The position numbers and the translations under genes are program-made. From Cucumis sativus (taxonomy: Eukaryota; Streptophyta; Magnoliopsida; Cucurbitales; Cucurbitaceae), in the NCBI RefSeq assembly GCF_000004075.3, contig NC_026660.2, positions 22,261,498-22,325,497 of the forward strand: a stretch of 64,000 bases of DNA, written 5' to 3'. Every line of letters begins with the position of its first letter. Position 1 is the stretch's first letter. Of this stretch, positions 13,040 through 25,261 are shown one piece after another. The notes under the pieces were generated by a model. That model saw nothing but the letters and a program-made list of their open reading frames with translations. It searched no databases and was not told the DNA's origin.

Positions 13040-13072
<33 letters not shown>

Positions 13073-15249
13073 AGAATTGAATCTTGTGTTCTTCAGTCTA
13101 ATTTACTTTGTGATTGACCTCTGTTTCTTATTATCAAATATTGAAGTTCTTTGTATTGTTCTTTTTTTGGCTACGTCAACTCTTTTTGTGGGTTTTTCTT
13201 TATTCTTTTCTTTATGCTTTATTCTTTCATGTAGTTGGTTTCTATTTCGAGTCGAATCACATAATCAAGATTCCAGTAATTCTGAATCTACTTTCACTTC
13301 TAAGTTCCACACATAACAAGTAACAACAATCCAAATGAATGCATAAACTAAAAGTGCTGAATAAAACTCACCACTATAATGGCAGCTGCAGTGATTAGCA
13401 TCCCCATCACATGTTTCCAAGTGACCTACAACTCCATACCACCAACCTGCAGTGCACATGCCACATTTTACGACACCTTAATTAATTAATTAATCATTCA
13501 AAGCAGCACTATAAAAAGTTTACTACAACAATAGTCTTCCTTATTTATCTTTTCATTTAGGGTGTCGAGGCTTCTATGATCTCTGAGTGGTTACTTTTCT
13601 CATCACCAGTTGTAAGTATATTAATTAGGTGGCATCAGATTTTTTTCCCCTAACTTGCCTAGATCGTCTTATTGTAAACATAATTCTTTTATTATAAAAA
13701 AGACTTTGAAACACATTTGACTGAGTATTTTGCTACTTTGTACTTCCTTTTCCAAGTTCACAGTGAATATTTTCCTTTTGCTTCTATGACCTTTCATCAA
13801 ATTGTAAGCTCTTGATATGCAAACAAGCCAAAAGAGATATGGTTGGACCTAGGACTCAAAACAGTTAGAAATTCTATAAGATAAGTTTAAAAGCTCCAAA
13901 TAGATCAAAGCTCAAGAACAAACCGTAAGGAAAATCTTTGTTTTTTCTCCACTGTATCTCAATGTGGTCACCAGGCCATAATTCGTTCAAACAGTCGGAC
14001 ACATGAAGATCGTGTGGAGGAGTATCAATGGGTGGTGATCGAAGCCTCTCCCATTGCACACCATTCTCGATTGCGATTGCTCGCCTACCATGTGGGGGAT
14101 ACCTGTAACAAACAATTCATTCACATAAGTGAATGAGAGATTTACGAATACTGACTACCATGATGAAAACAAGTAAAGGGAAGATAGTAACAACTAACAG
14201 TACCAACACTCTATTTACTCAACTGAATGAAAAATCTGATATGCTACTGAAGTAATGAAAATAAGTAAAAGAAAGCATGGTAACAGCACAATACTAGTGC
14301 CATCCAGTTAGACAAGGGCAGTTTACTTAATCACCTTGCTTGGAAGGTGTCCGTGCGGAGATCATAGCACAGTTCCGCATCATAACAAGACAACATGAAA
14401 CCAACATGGCCATTCTGCACAATTGAATACCTCAGATGTCAGATAAAATAATTTTGAAAAACAAGCCCAATATACTGTTTTCAACTGTATAGTATTCAGA
14501 TCAGGAAAGGGTGAAATCTGAATACATAAAAGAGAAGCTAGTTTACAACTGGAAGCATAGGACCACGAATTGTTTACCTCGCGGTTATAGACCTGAGCCG
14601 GGAACCAAAATCTGCCAGTCTCAAGGGCAAGATACCAAGCCATGATGGAATCGACTGGTAGAAAAGTCCGTGGCGTGTTGCTATTTTCATTAACCTTTGA
14701 TCTAATCCAAGAAAGAGACCAACCAAAAGAAAAAAGTCTAATTAAGCTCTTCTGTTTGTTTTGCTTGAGGTTACTCTCACCCGCTCTAGAAGCAAGATGC
14801 CATTGCCACTCTCTGTAAGCAGCTTGACCAATAACTTTACCCCATTTTCTCTTCATGTGCTTCTCCCAGAGATGGTCACTTATACATCTCTCTCTCAATG
14901 AACTACAAACACCCGCCATACTACAAAGAGCATCAGGTGGAAGTTTCTCTAGAATGCATTCTAAGGCCAATTCTGGCAAGTCCAACACCGACATCTCACC
15001 ACTTTCCTCAACATTCTCTACTTTTGAAAGATATTTCTTCTTGAAGGACATCTTGGATGAAATACAAAAAGTATAAGTACAAAGACTATTCTTGATCACC
15101 TTGTAGATAGGAAAGAATGATAGTTCTTTCCAGAACCAGTGGGACAAGAACCTCATCTCATCTGCCCATAGTGGGAGAGGTTTGAGAGAGAGGGACTTTA
15201 AAAAGAGAATGAAGGAAATACATGTGAGGAAGAAACAAAGAAGCATCAC
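11732..15249 (-). CDS. F-box protein (At2g32560/At2g26850-like)
   Basis: This is a likely substrate receptor of an SCF E3 ubiquitin ligase. It has five exons on the minus strand: 15249-14578, 14414-14335, 14102-13924, 13446-13372 and 11919-11732. They sum to 1194 nt (397 residues). Residues 1-20 are strongly hydrophobic and could form a membrane anchor or signal. The F-box (about 88-130) reads [17 protein letters not shown], then [14 protein letters not shown] and [13 protein letters not shown]. The rest is a Trp-rich region typical of this plant subfamily, with [11 protein letters not shown], a [10 protein letters not shown] segment, a WWYGVVGH segment with several Cys and His, and an ending in [13 protein letters not shown] recognise the Arabidopsis relatives by overall pattern; their substrate is unknown to me. 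The last intron is 1.45 kb and contains a 32-base homopolymer. The first of two Met codons (15249, 15246) was chosen. Confidence 0.9.
12404..12475 (+). repeat. tRNA-like relic (A-box and B-box-like sequence)
   Basis: This sits in the last intron of the F-box gene. ACTCAATTGGTTAAAAC resembles a tRNA D-arm/A box. GTTAGGAGTTTGAATCTC, about 45 bases on, resembles a T-arm/B box. There is no acceptor stem or anticodon arm, so this is not a working tRNA. Related sequences occur at 24888-24960 and 40660-40732. Confidence 0.5.
13040..13071. repeat. Uninterrupted run of 32 G
   Basis: Thirty-two consecutive G bases lie on the plus strand inside the last intron of the F-box gene (C on the transcribed strand's product). 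Long G/C homopolymers are very unusual in AT-rich plant DNA. The exact length should be treated with caution because sequencing of such runs is error-prone. Confidence 0.95.
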
Positions 15250-16435
15250 AAACGAGGTATTATCTTATGGATAAAAAAATGGATTTAGCAATAAAAGATA
15301 GGAGAAAAGATCAATGAAGGAACCAATTGAGGAAATACAAATGGTTATTAAAGGGAATAATACAGAAAGAAAATCCTTTTTACTTCTTCAAACTCCTATA
15401 TCATTAAGAAAGAGAAAAAAAAAGTAAGTTATGGAAACCTTAGGCACCTTTCAAATGTGGGTTTTAATTGGTTGAAAGAAGCCCACCAACCCCAACGGTG
15501 GGCCTCCTCGTCAAAGCTTCTAACAGAGCAAACTAGAGGTGCCTTAAGCCACCTCAAAAGACAAACTTTGGTGGGGAAATTTGGCTTAATCAATCCAGGA
15601 ACCAAAAGAGAGTTAGTACAGCTTCTTCAGTTTCTCAATCTTTCTTCCTTTAAAGCATTCAAACGTACAGAAGCCAAAACCCAGCTGTCATTGAAATAAA
15701 AATCAGGGAAGATGAGTTAAATAGGTTCTATTGGATGAACCCACGATTGAAGCTTGTCGATTGGGTGGGGCAGTCTCAAATCTATTGTGGTTTTCTGACA
15801 CCTGGAATCCCAAAAAATTAAGGATAATGAATCTAAAGAGTCTAGATGCAATGACCCATATCTCCAAAATCTCTAATTTTTGTTTCTTAATAAAGATTTA
15901 AACCAAAAGAATAAGTTGGAAAAACAGATCGGGGTTGTTGAGATATATAAGAACCCACAATTAGGTGCACCCAACACCTTGAAATTGTAAGAAATTTAGA
16001 AATGACACAAAGAGACAAGGACAGGGAGAGATCTTGGATTAGTGGCAAAGAAGAAGAAGAGATAAAAGAAAGAGATGGGATTTGAGGATGATGATGAAAA
16101 TGATGAAGAATTTGGGGTCCTTTCTTCTCACCTCAAAACGATGTCGTCTTCTTCAATAAAGGACCATCAAATCCTTCACCACCACCCACAGAGCTCTCAA
16201 TCCCCCTCAATCCTTCTCTTGGGCAAATAATCAAACAGGCTGTGTGCAAAAACAAAAGAAGAAGAAACCCAAGTATTTAATAGGCAATCAAGGCTGGAAG
16301 AAGAAGGGGAAATAGATTTTTGGAGGGTGTTATTGTGTGGTTATCAATCAAAGGAAGTCTTAAAACCTTAAAACCTTAAAAACTCAATTATTAAAAGCTA
16401 TTTCTCTCTCCCTCTCTCTCTTTCCTTACGCTCTC
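15250..16435 (-). promoter_or_regulatory. Upstream region of the F-box gene
   Basis: This is about 1.2 kb upstream of the F-box start with no other gene. It is less AT-rich than the DNA beyond it. Its far end carries a pyrimidine-rich tract on the plus strand (about 16400-16440, TTTCTCTCTCCCTCTCTCTC), which is GA-rich on the F-box strand. GA/CT tracts are common near plant transcription starts, so the promoter or a 5' leader intron may lie here; this is inference. The 80-codon ORF at 15457-15699 has no recognisable features. Confidence 0.4.
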
Positions 16436-17670
16436 TTTCCAAGATTCCATCTCTTTCTAACAACTTGTGAGCAAAATCCGTTTAACCAGAAAGTTTTAAA
16501 TGAAGTAAAGGAGATTGTTGATTAAAGGAGGTGATGCCGTAGTGAGCATTATGCATCTAAAAACCAACCAACCGACTAAAATTGAGACTTTAACAGACTT
16601 AAATCGTGTGATCAATTACTTCTGTACCGTTTAGGATCAATTTGAACATCTACTAAATCACGGACAATTTGTACTTATTTATAGGTAGGATCAATTTAAA
16701 CATCTACTAGTCAATTTGTACTTTTTTTATAGTTAGGATCAATTTGAACATCCACTAAATCGAACATAATCGATTCAGTAACGGTTTAATCGTCAACCCT
16801 GAATGTTCATTCTTAGGTGATGGACATAGATAAACTCTTTCATTTATTATTAAAAAGATATGATTAAATTGTCAATTTCAACATCATCCTATGGATTGAG
16901 AAAATTAAATGTTAGTTATTGAGTTATCTATTAATGCATGTGAATCGAGTAGAATTCTTATGAATAATTAAATATTGAAAGTATTTACAAAATATAACAA
17001 AAAAAAAATTAAATGAACTACAAAGAATTGTATACATTTTACAATATTTTGTAAATAGTTTATATTTTTGTTTGCAAGGAAAACAGTAAAAAATAGTAAA
17101 TTTGACAAAATATTTACAACATATACCAAAATTTTCAGACTTATGACAATGATAGAAGTCTGTTAATTTCTATAGGTTGTAAATATTTTGTCAAATTTGC
17201 TATTTTAAAAATGTCTCAAATATTTTTTCATATAAAAAAAAGAGAATGATAAAAAATAGCAAATTTGATAAAATATTTATAAGTTATATCAAAATTTCAT
17301 ATTTTTTCAATAACAAAACTTACTATCACACTGAGTGATATCTTTTCATTAATAAAATTAAAGGTTTTACTACAATTTATAAATATTTTAATTTATTCGA
17401 TGAAAAAAACTAATATATATTTTTCGGATATCTTTTCATTAATAAAATTAAAGGTTTTACTACAATTTATAAATATTTTAATTTATTCGATGAAAAAAAC
17501 TAATATATATTTTTTTCATAAATATAATAATAAAAGTATTTCTAGACAAATGAGTAATTTTTAAAAGAAATACAAAGTTATGAGATATTTATTTTCATAA
17601 TTAAGGCTCAAAAGCCAATGCCTCTCTTTCATTCACAGCACCATTTCCAAGATTCCATCTCTTTCTAACA
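16436..17670. repeat. 27-bp direct repeat flanking 1.2 kb
   Basis: TTTCCAAGATTCCATCTCTT and the following seven bases occur identically at 16436-16462 and 17644-17670. The DNA between them includes three degenerate copies of AGGATCAATTTGAACATC (near 16633, 16688 and 16736) and a 90-bp tandem duplication. The arrangement could reflect a segmental duplication followed by divergence, or an insertion that copied flanking sequence. It is too long for an ordinary transposon target-site duplication. Confidence 0.8.
17337..17516. repeat. 90-bp perfect tandem duplication
   Basis: Two copies, 17337-17426 and 17427-17516, both begin GATATCTTTTCATTAATAAA and appear identical until their last two bases. 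The lack of divergence in such AT-rich DNA suggests a recent duplication or a misassembled repeat. Confidence 0.9.
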
Positions 17671-20072
17671 TTAACATTTTCGATCGCGTGATATTATTGG
17701 ATGCTATGAGGGTTTTGGGCTTTTTCCTCTTCCTTCTATACTTATTGCAATCTTTCTTCATTACCCAATTATCTCTTGACATGTCACAGAGTCAATACAC
17801 CTCAGCAGTCCCATCCTTTTTGATTTGTGGGTTAATGATGCCAATGCCTAACCTAAATCTCTCCTTTTTTTTATTCTATTCATATTAGAGATTTGGGAAC
17901 TTAGTTTAGGGTAAGAAATATGTAATAGAGCTATTGGTCATATAGTCCTGTTCGTTTTTGTATTTCTTTTAATTGTTTGCAAGATATTTGATACGGTTGG
18001 ATTTATGTATTATTGAGTTAAATTCAGGATGTAAAATGTTTGAAGTTGTTTTATAGTTTATTTTGTTTGAAATTAGTTAAATAAATCAAGAAAATGAGGA
18101 TTTTAATGATAGTTTTGAAACTTTAGAAAAATCATTATGATTTTAAATTACTTTTAGCACATTTAAAAACGAACATTTTAAAAAATATCAAAATATCGAC
18201 ATTGTTTACAAAATCCACCAAATTTCCTAAAGCTCATTTAAAATCTTTTTGTTAATTTTGTAAATAGTTTTTTTTTCTATTCATAACCACTTTACATTCT
18301 CTAATTTAGCTACTTTTTAATCTTAATATATCTATAATTTTGAATATTTAATTTTAGTATGATAAAATTATTATGATTTTTTTATAAAATAATATTACGA
18401 AGAATTCCTTAAATTCCCTTTTCCTATAAAATTGATCAACGAAAATTTATTGTATAAAATAAAATAGAATTTTGATGCAAATATTTTACTAATTCAAAGT
18501 AAAAACATTATAAAGTTTTCAAGTATTTTACTTTCTACAAAAATAAGGAGTTTTTTTCTTTTGTAAGAATAATAATAAGTAAACAAAAACCAAATATTTA
18601 TGCCATTTATTACATACATTTTCATATACAAATATTTGGCCAATTTTACCATTTTTCTAAAGAGAAGTTTAAAAACATTATTTGTTTTTTCTATTTAAAA
18701 AAGACACATTAATACACGTGCAAAATTTGGGACAATAATTTTATTTGAGAGATTGGATATATAATAGTAGTAGGTGCAACTATCTTATCAAATCATATAC
18801 TATTGTTAAATAATGTCACAAGCATGCATAATGATAATGATAATATAATAATGTCACACGCATCATTATAAGGTATAGTAATAACATGTGTTTGAGGAGT
18901 AGTATATTATTATTTTAATTTGGATTTGGGATAGAAGTTATTTTATATTATTTTTAAATCATTAGACTAAAAAAGCAATGACGTTGAGTAGCACTTTTAG
19001 AAATATTGTTAGCAGTGATATGATCTATATTAATATTCCTATGAATAATACCATTTATATTATGCTGTATTTGTAAATACTTTTGGGATGTAATCGTTAT
19101 ATTTATAATTATTTTAAAAAATATTTAAATAAAACACAATATTAAGAGTTTAATATTTTAGTTATGATAATTCAATTTTATATTCTAATCCCAAAAGTGT
19201 CCCATCAAGACATACATATTTATTAATTTCAGAAAAGATTGAGATAAAATATTTAATAATGTTTAACGTTAATTTATAATTTTAAAGATCATCTTTAAAT
19301 ATAACAAAATATTAGCGAGAGGTAGATGGTGATATTTTGTTGTGTTTATAAATAATTTTTAAAATTTTTCTTATTTAAAATATATTTTTTAATTTCAATA
19401 GTCGTGTGCTCGAAGGCTTATAATTAATTCATTTAATTGAGAATTTAAAACATATTCAATAAATATCTTTGAAAATCTAAAACTTTACTCTCTTTAAATA
19501 TACTTTAGTTTTGTAATATTTTTAGTAAGATAACCGTAAAGACGAGGATTATATTTTAAATATTAAATGGAGTCCCACCAATTGGTAAAACTTATTGTTT
19601 AAATGAATGAGAGATCAAATCTTTTAAACCTTGGATGAGCGAGTGTATGTTAATTATCACCCTACAAAACTCGTATTTTTGTTGTAACTATAACGTGTTT
19701 TTGGACGGCTAGATGTAAGGAACAAATTTTATATCCATAGAGAATTAAATTTGACCCATTCAACCAAAGTTGTTAGAGATAAAAATATAATTAATATGAT
19801 ATCACAATTCTTCTCTCTTTTTTTTTTAATTTTCGTTGAAACAATAAGAAACTACAAGGAAACTATGTAATTTGTAACTAATAAGATAATGTAATAATTA
19901 ATAGGTGGTTGCTTATGTCAAACCATTAAAATATTTGTCATTTTTGTAATTAGATTAACAAAATGATATTGCTTTCTTTTTTCAATAATTTATAATAAAA
20001 CAAATCATTTACAGTCGAAATCAATTAAATTAGGTATGTGACTCAAACTCACTACAATTGTTATCTATTAAT

Positions 20073-20365
20073 TAGGGATGATCATCGGTCGGTCGGAGTC
20101 AGTTCTTTTTACACAATCGTCACCGAACCAACCATAGTCAGTTTAGTAAATGTTCAAACCGACATCGACAATGATAAATAAGGGTTGGTCGGTCAGTCAA
20201 TTTTTGTCGAGTTGGTCGGTCGTATTTTAACACTTATAAATACTTGTTAGAAATTCTCTATTTGAAACTTTCTGAAACAGACCTCGATCGGTCTCTTGTT
20301 TTTCGACCGACCAACTTCGGTTTGGTCAGTCAACTCGGTTTCTCGATCTATCATGTCCACCCCTA
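20073..20365. mobile_element. Ac/hAT-like non-autonomous element (MITE), 293 bp
   Basis: The left end reads TAGGGATGATCATCGGTCGG. The right end, read in reverse complement, begins TAGGGGTGGACATG, giving 11 of 14 matching positions. Just inside the ends are repeated GGTCGG motifs on both strands. Maize Ac has a similar TAGGGATGAAA end and many subterminal CGGTCGG-type motifs. The flanking octamers are CTATTAAT (20065-20072) and TTATCAAT (20366-20373), six of eight matching, which fits a decayed 8-bp hAT target-site duplication. There is no transposase reading frame, so the element would depend on another element's enzyme. Confidence 0.65.
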
Positions 20366-22075
20366 TTATCAATAAAAAGTTTCATTGTGGTTACATCAAT
20401 TGTCATCACGGCTTAATAAACGTGACGACCTTAATCCCGATGATTTGATAACACTCTCGTGAAATGATGTGACGATGTAATCTTCATTTTCATTTTAATA
20501 AACTTGTGGTCCAATGATTATTTAAATAATATTATGAATTTACTTCACCACAAAATGTACAATAACATTAATTGTGGGACAAAATTAACAATGACAGATT
20601 GGAATTAGTGGCCAAATTTTAGTTATAGAAAAAAATATTCTTAAGTGTTGAAAAAAATGTGGGAAAAAAAATATGGACAATAACAATAAGCAATGTCCAT
20701 CTATTGACATGACCAATCATACATAATACATCCATATATGTTACCATCATATTTAATTATTTAACATAAAGTTATATTGATCTTATTTTACATTTTTAAA
20801 ATATAAAAAACATTGGACATGATTGTCTCATTTTTGTGTATTAAATGTAAGAGATTCTCGTTTTTGCTCCTCAAAAACTATATTGGAAGAGTATCAAATG
20901 ATGATGAATTTGAAGACCTTTTTATAACATGGTGTGGGCAATAATATGGATGTTGGATCCAATTTGTTCGGATTGAAATTTTGTTAAGGTGAGTTTAGCT
21001 CAATAATATTCGATATAATTATTTTTTAGAGGTAAAATGTTATATTTAGATTTTTTAGAAGATATTATTCAAAACAAGTATATTTGAAAATATTTAAGAA
21101 AATAGGATTTTTTTTCTTTCTTTTTTTGTCTTATTAGGATGTGTCTCGTGTCTCTTTGAAAGATGTTTAAAAAAAACGTGGACAATTTCAATACAAAAAT
21201 GACAGAAAACGTTGTTGGACACGTTGTAAGAGCTGATATTTAGTTTAACTAGCGACTAAAATGTATCTTTTCCATTCTTAAAGTATAGAGAAAAAGTAAA
21301 TGGAAAATATATAACTATTTTTAAGTGCATTTGGAATTTTTTTAAAAAAATTAAGCGTTTGACAACATTACTAAATAGCTTTTGAATTGTATTTTAACCC
21401 GTTTTGATCTAAACAATTTAAATAAAATGCGATTTTTTAAAAATATTTTTTTTCTTTAGTCAATCTAAATGAACTCTAAATAAATTAGAAATTTAATCTT
21501 TATGTCAAATTTGAGCGAAAAAAAAAATCTAGTTGTATAGGTTAATTAACATAAAGTTAGGAAAGTTATTTTAAATGACAAAATTTCTAAAAAAATATTC
21601 ACAAAATATCACAATCAATCCATGATAGATTATTATAAACTGTTGTACGAGTCTATCATGACACAGATAGACACAAATAATAATCTATCTTATTTATCGT
21701 AATCTATCGTAAATAGACTATGATATTTTGTTATATATGGTAAGTATTTCATCTTGCTTTTTAAATATGTATTAAAAGTTTCGATTTTTTCATCCGACAC
21801 TAAATCGACACGTAGGGAAATCCAACGCAAAAAAAAAAAATCTACCCAATTATACAATCAATTTACATTTAATAAGCTTTAATTAACCACACATGTATTC
21901 TATTGATTTTTCCTCTTAATATATGGCTAATTAATTCAAAGCTATAAGAACTATTCTATAACTATAAATATAGCATTAAGTTCACAAGAGAGAAACAAAT
22001 AAAAAGGTGTATAAACCGTTGTTTTCGATTATAGCATAATATAACAAAATTTCATAACATAGACATCAAGAGGTA

Positions 22076-22235
22076 TCGACGGATTTAGAATTAATTCAAC
22101 TCCTAAACTTTATGTTCTTTATATATGTGTAGCTAAAATAATTTTGAAGCTAGTTTAGTGGTAAAGTTGTCATATTATATATTTATTCAACTATAAAAAC
22201 TCTATTAAAATTTTTTGGATTTGTCACTACTAATA
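22076..22235 (+). repeat. Dispersed repeat with tRNA-like GTGGTAA box, copy 2
   Basis: The block order matches the copies at 4417 and 53863: AACTCCTAAACTTTATGTTC, then TTTAGTGGTAAAGTTGTC, then an A/T tract with TTTTTGGATTTGTCACTA at the end. The GGTTCAA-like box is missing or decayed in this copy. Confidence 0.55.
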
Positions 22236-24887
22236 AGTTTATCGGTGTCCATCAACACCTATCATTTATAGATTCCAAAATTTTGTTATATTTGTAACTT
22301 TAGAAACTTTGCTATATTTATAAATATCTTCGATAGTGTTGCAGTTTAAAGTAATTTTCGTTATATACATGGTGTTAAAAAGAAAATATTTATGTGTATA
22401 GGGGGAAAATTATATTAAAAAACATAATAAAATTTTATAATTTCTTCCCAAATAAATAATGAAAAAGTTAGATTACAATTTTAGTCTTTACATCCTAAAT
22501 TCAATAAAAAAAATTAATTTAAAAAAGAGTAATATTTGGATGCACTCATATTCCAAAAAAGAAGTAAAATTAAATCTACACATACAAAAAGTAATTAGAC
22601 AGTTTAAAATCGAAAAAAAGCATAGATTTAATAACACTTATGAAACAAACACGTATCCATCATTAAAAAAGTAGTTTTTTTTTTTACAATTTTACAAATA
22701 AACGTCAATTACCAAAAGCATGTTACTAACACTGTAAATATATTATCATTAATGTTTTTGTATCACATTTTCAACATTAAACTATGTGTTTAATCGACAG
22801 AGAAAATGATTAACTTCCAATCTGTTGACATATAAAACATCACAATAAATATTATTTGTTACCAAATAACTTTATTGTTGATTGAAATGACGTGTCATGA
22901 AACAACCAATTATGTCACATATTCACGTATCATGTAAACTACATTACTATAAAAAAGAGTCACGAAAAATGGTAATGCATTCTTTAGAATCACGTAAATC
23001 CGATTATTTTATTTGACGTGTATATATATATATATATATATTTGGGTAGAATAAAGAATAATAGGATATGAAAGTGAAAGGTAAGAAACCAAACCCAATA
23101 GCCCTAAGAAAGAGGAATGGAAGTAGATGAGGTATCCTATAATAAAGAAAATGTATTCTAAGAGTCCAATCAAGAAGGTTGCTTGGTTGAAGGAATGATT
23201 GGTGGTGGTGGCTAAAGGTGAAGATCCCTTTGATATACAAATTGGCCTCTAAGATTGGCACACCTTTCAAAAGCATTTCTTATTGCTTTATATATATACA
23301 CACATATACATTCTTTTATATATATATATATATAAGAGAAAAAGAAAACCCAACCAACCCACCAGAAATTTGAGCAGCCACAGAAAACTGAGGTGGTGGG
23401 CTCAGCTCATCTTGATATGATTTTTTAATTAAAGAAAATATTAAACAAGTTATTTCTTTTGTGTATATAAATTTAGTCTACCATTGAATAATGGTTTTTT
23501 TTTCTTTTTTTCAATGATGTCTATTTGAATGGAAGTACATGTAGTATATGATATGGATGATGATCATTTGTATTTTGTACTTTTTCTTTGCATATGGTTA
23601 TGGGTGATGTTGGTGTGTGAGTCTTTTTCATTTCTATATATATTGGTAATTAATAATATATGGACCCTTATTTGACTTGATCCAAATTCATCTTACATGA
23701 TAGTGTGTTAAAACTAATTTGAGTAATTTTTATATAGGAGAACATGATGACTTTTATAATGGTGAAGTTTGTTTTTTAGAATAACTATTTAGTCTTTGAT
23801 TTTTTAATAATTGGTGTGTTTGGTATTTTAAGTTATAAAATGTATGTTTTTAGTCTTTAAATTTAAGAATTTGTTTTGAAAGATCTATGGAATATTTATT
23901 TTTATTATTTTAACTTATCATAGGAAATCATTAGTTTTTCTTTTAAAATATCTTTTATCTAATTTTTTTATCATACAATTGTTCTAGTTTTTTCTTCAGA
24001 AAAATATCTTCCAACCCTTGTTATTCTTAAAACAACCCATAAAAAAAGAAGTATATTTTGAAAATATAATGATGAAAGGGATTTTTTTTAAAACAAACTA
24101 TTTACACTTTATAGAGAAAAAAACCATCAAAAGACAACAAACTATTAAAATATTTGGTCAAATTTTCTATTTTTGACAAAGTCAAGATTGAAATGCACAT
24201 ATTTTTTAAAACTTATATTCTTGAAACTTAAGAATTAAACTGGTAATTTGATGAACTATTATATATATATTATGAATTATATATATATATATATATATAT
24301 ATTATAAATTCTCTCTCCATGGACCATGGAGAAAAGAAATTGATTTTTATTTAAAGAAAAAGAGAAGGTACAGAATATTGAGAATGATATATAATGGTTG
24401 ATGGAGGAAAGAAGAGGGAGTTGGCAGATTTTGTTTGGGTTGTGATTTGCTTTGGGATGATCACACACCCATTCACTTCCTTTCCAATGCCTTTGTCTCC
24501 TAAAGTTTAAACATCACTTCTATCATTGCCATCAACCTTTTTTCCCTCTATCTTTCTTTATATTATAGAGAGAGAATTTTGGGATATTAACTTCCATTTC
24601 AACTCTCAATTATTACAAGATAAAGATAATTCCCTTTTTCTTTATCTTTTTGCTATGAAGTGGAGGCTTCAAAAATACGTCTATACTTAGAATTTGAGGG
24701 TTCGTACCTAAACGAATGATATGAATCAATTTTCAAGAATCAACTAACAATCTTAGGTCATGCAATCAACTAACAATCTTATAGGTCATGCACCTAAAAC
24801 TTACTCGGTGTGATATAAATACGGGTTAAAGTGACTACTATCCCTAATCTTCAAAATAAATTATATAAAAATATTGAAACAATCAAT

Positions 24888-24960
24888 ATGAGCATAGTTC
24901 AATTGGTACGACAACGTACCAAGAGAGGTTTCCAATTGGGTCCTAAGAGATTGAACTAAT
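24888..24960 (+). repeat. tRNA-like relic upstream of nothing recognisable
   Basis: GAGCATAGTTCAATTGGTAC resembles the D-arm/A box of a tRNA. It is followed by an ACAACGTACC segment and GAGGTTTCCAATTGGGTCC in place of a B box. It cannot form a full cloverleaf, so I treat it as a decayed tRNA-derived repeat. Confidence 0.4.
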
Positions 24961-25261
24961 CGGGTCGCCCAAATTGTGCATTTTCTAACTCAAGTTTGGG
25001 CCTAAATTTGATGCTAGCCCAAAATAGAATCAAGAAATGGGCCTATCTGGTCCAACAAAGCTCCTCGAACACTCAAATATAAATAATCAAACTCAAATGG
25101 TTACATTACAACTGCATGAATTTTCACAACAGAGATGAACAGAATACAATTTTCTTTTCTTTCTTTTTCTGTTCTTTTCTCTCTCAACATAGATAAATGG
25201 AACAAAATTTCATCCAGGCTATTTGGAACTTGGATTTTAAAAGCAAAAATTGTAGAAGAAT

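Larger units (their letters stand above)
16463..25261. other. Gene-poor, AT-rich region of about 8.8 kb
   Basis: I see no supported protein-coding gene here. Short ORFs at 17688, 22459, 23004 and 24277 lack domains, and several encode only AT-repeat products. The stretch holds a 90-bp tandem repeat (17337-17516), an Ac/hAT-like short element (20073-20365), a dispersed repeat (22076-22235), AT dinucleotide repeats near 23021-23041, 23318-23334 and 24280-24302, and a tRNA-like relic (24888-24960). A perfect short palindrome CTCCATGGACCATGGAG sits at 24313-24329. Small non-coding RNA genes cannot be excluded by eye. Confidence 0.6.

Noticed and set aside
17688-17888. Hydrophobic 66-codon frame that could be a secreted peptide
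   Set aside because: It has a signal-like start but no recognisable mature peptide motif, and lies in repeat-rich DNA.
22459-22674. 71-codon Lys/Asn-rich frame
   Set aside because: Composition is what AT-rich DNA gives by chance; no motif.
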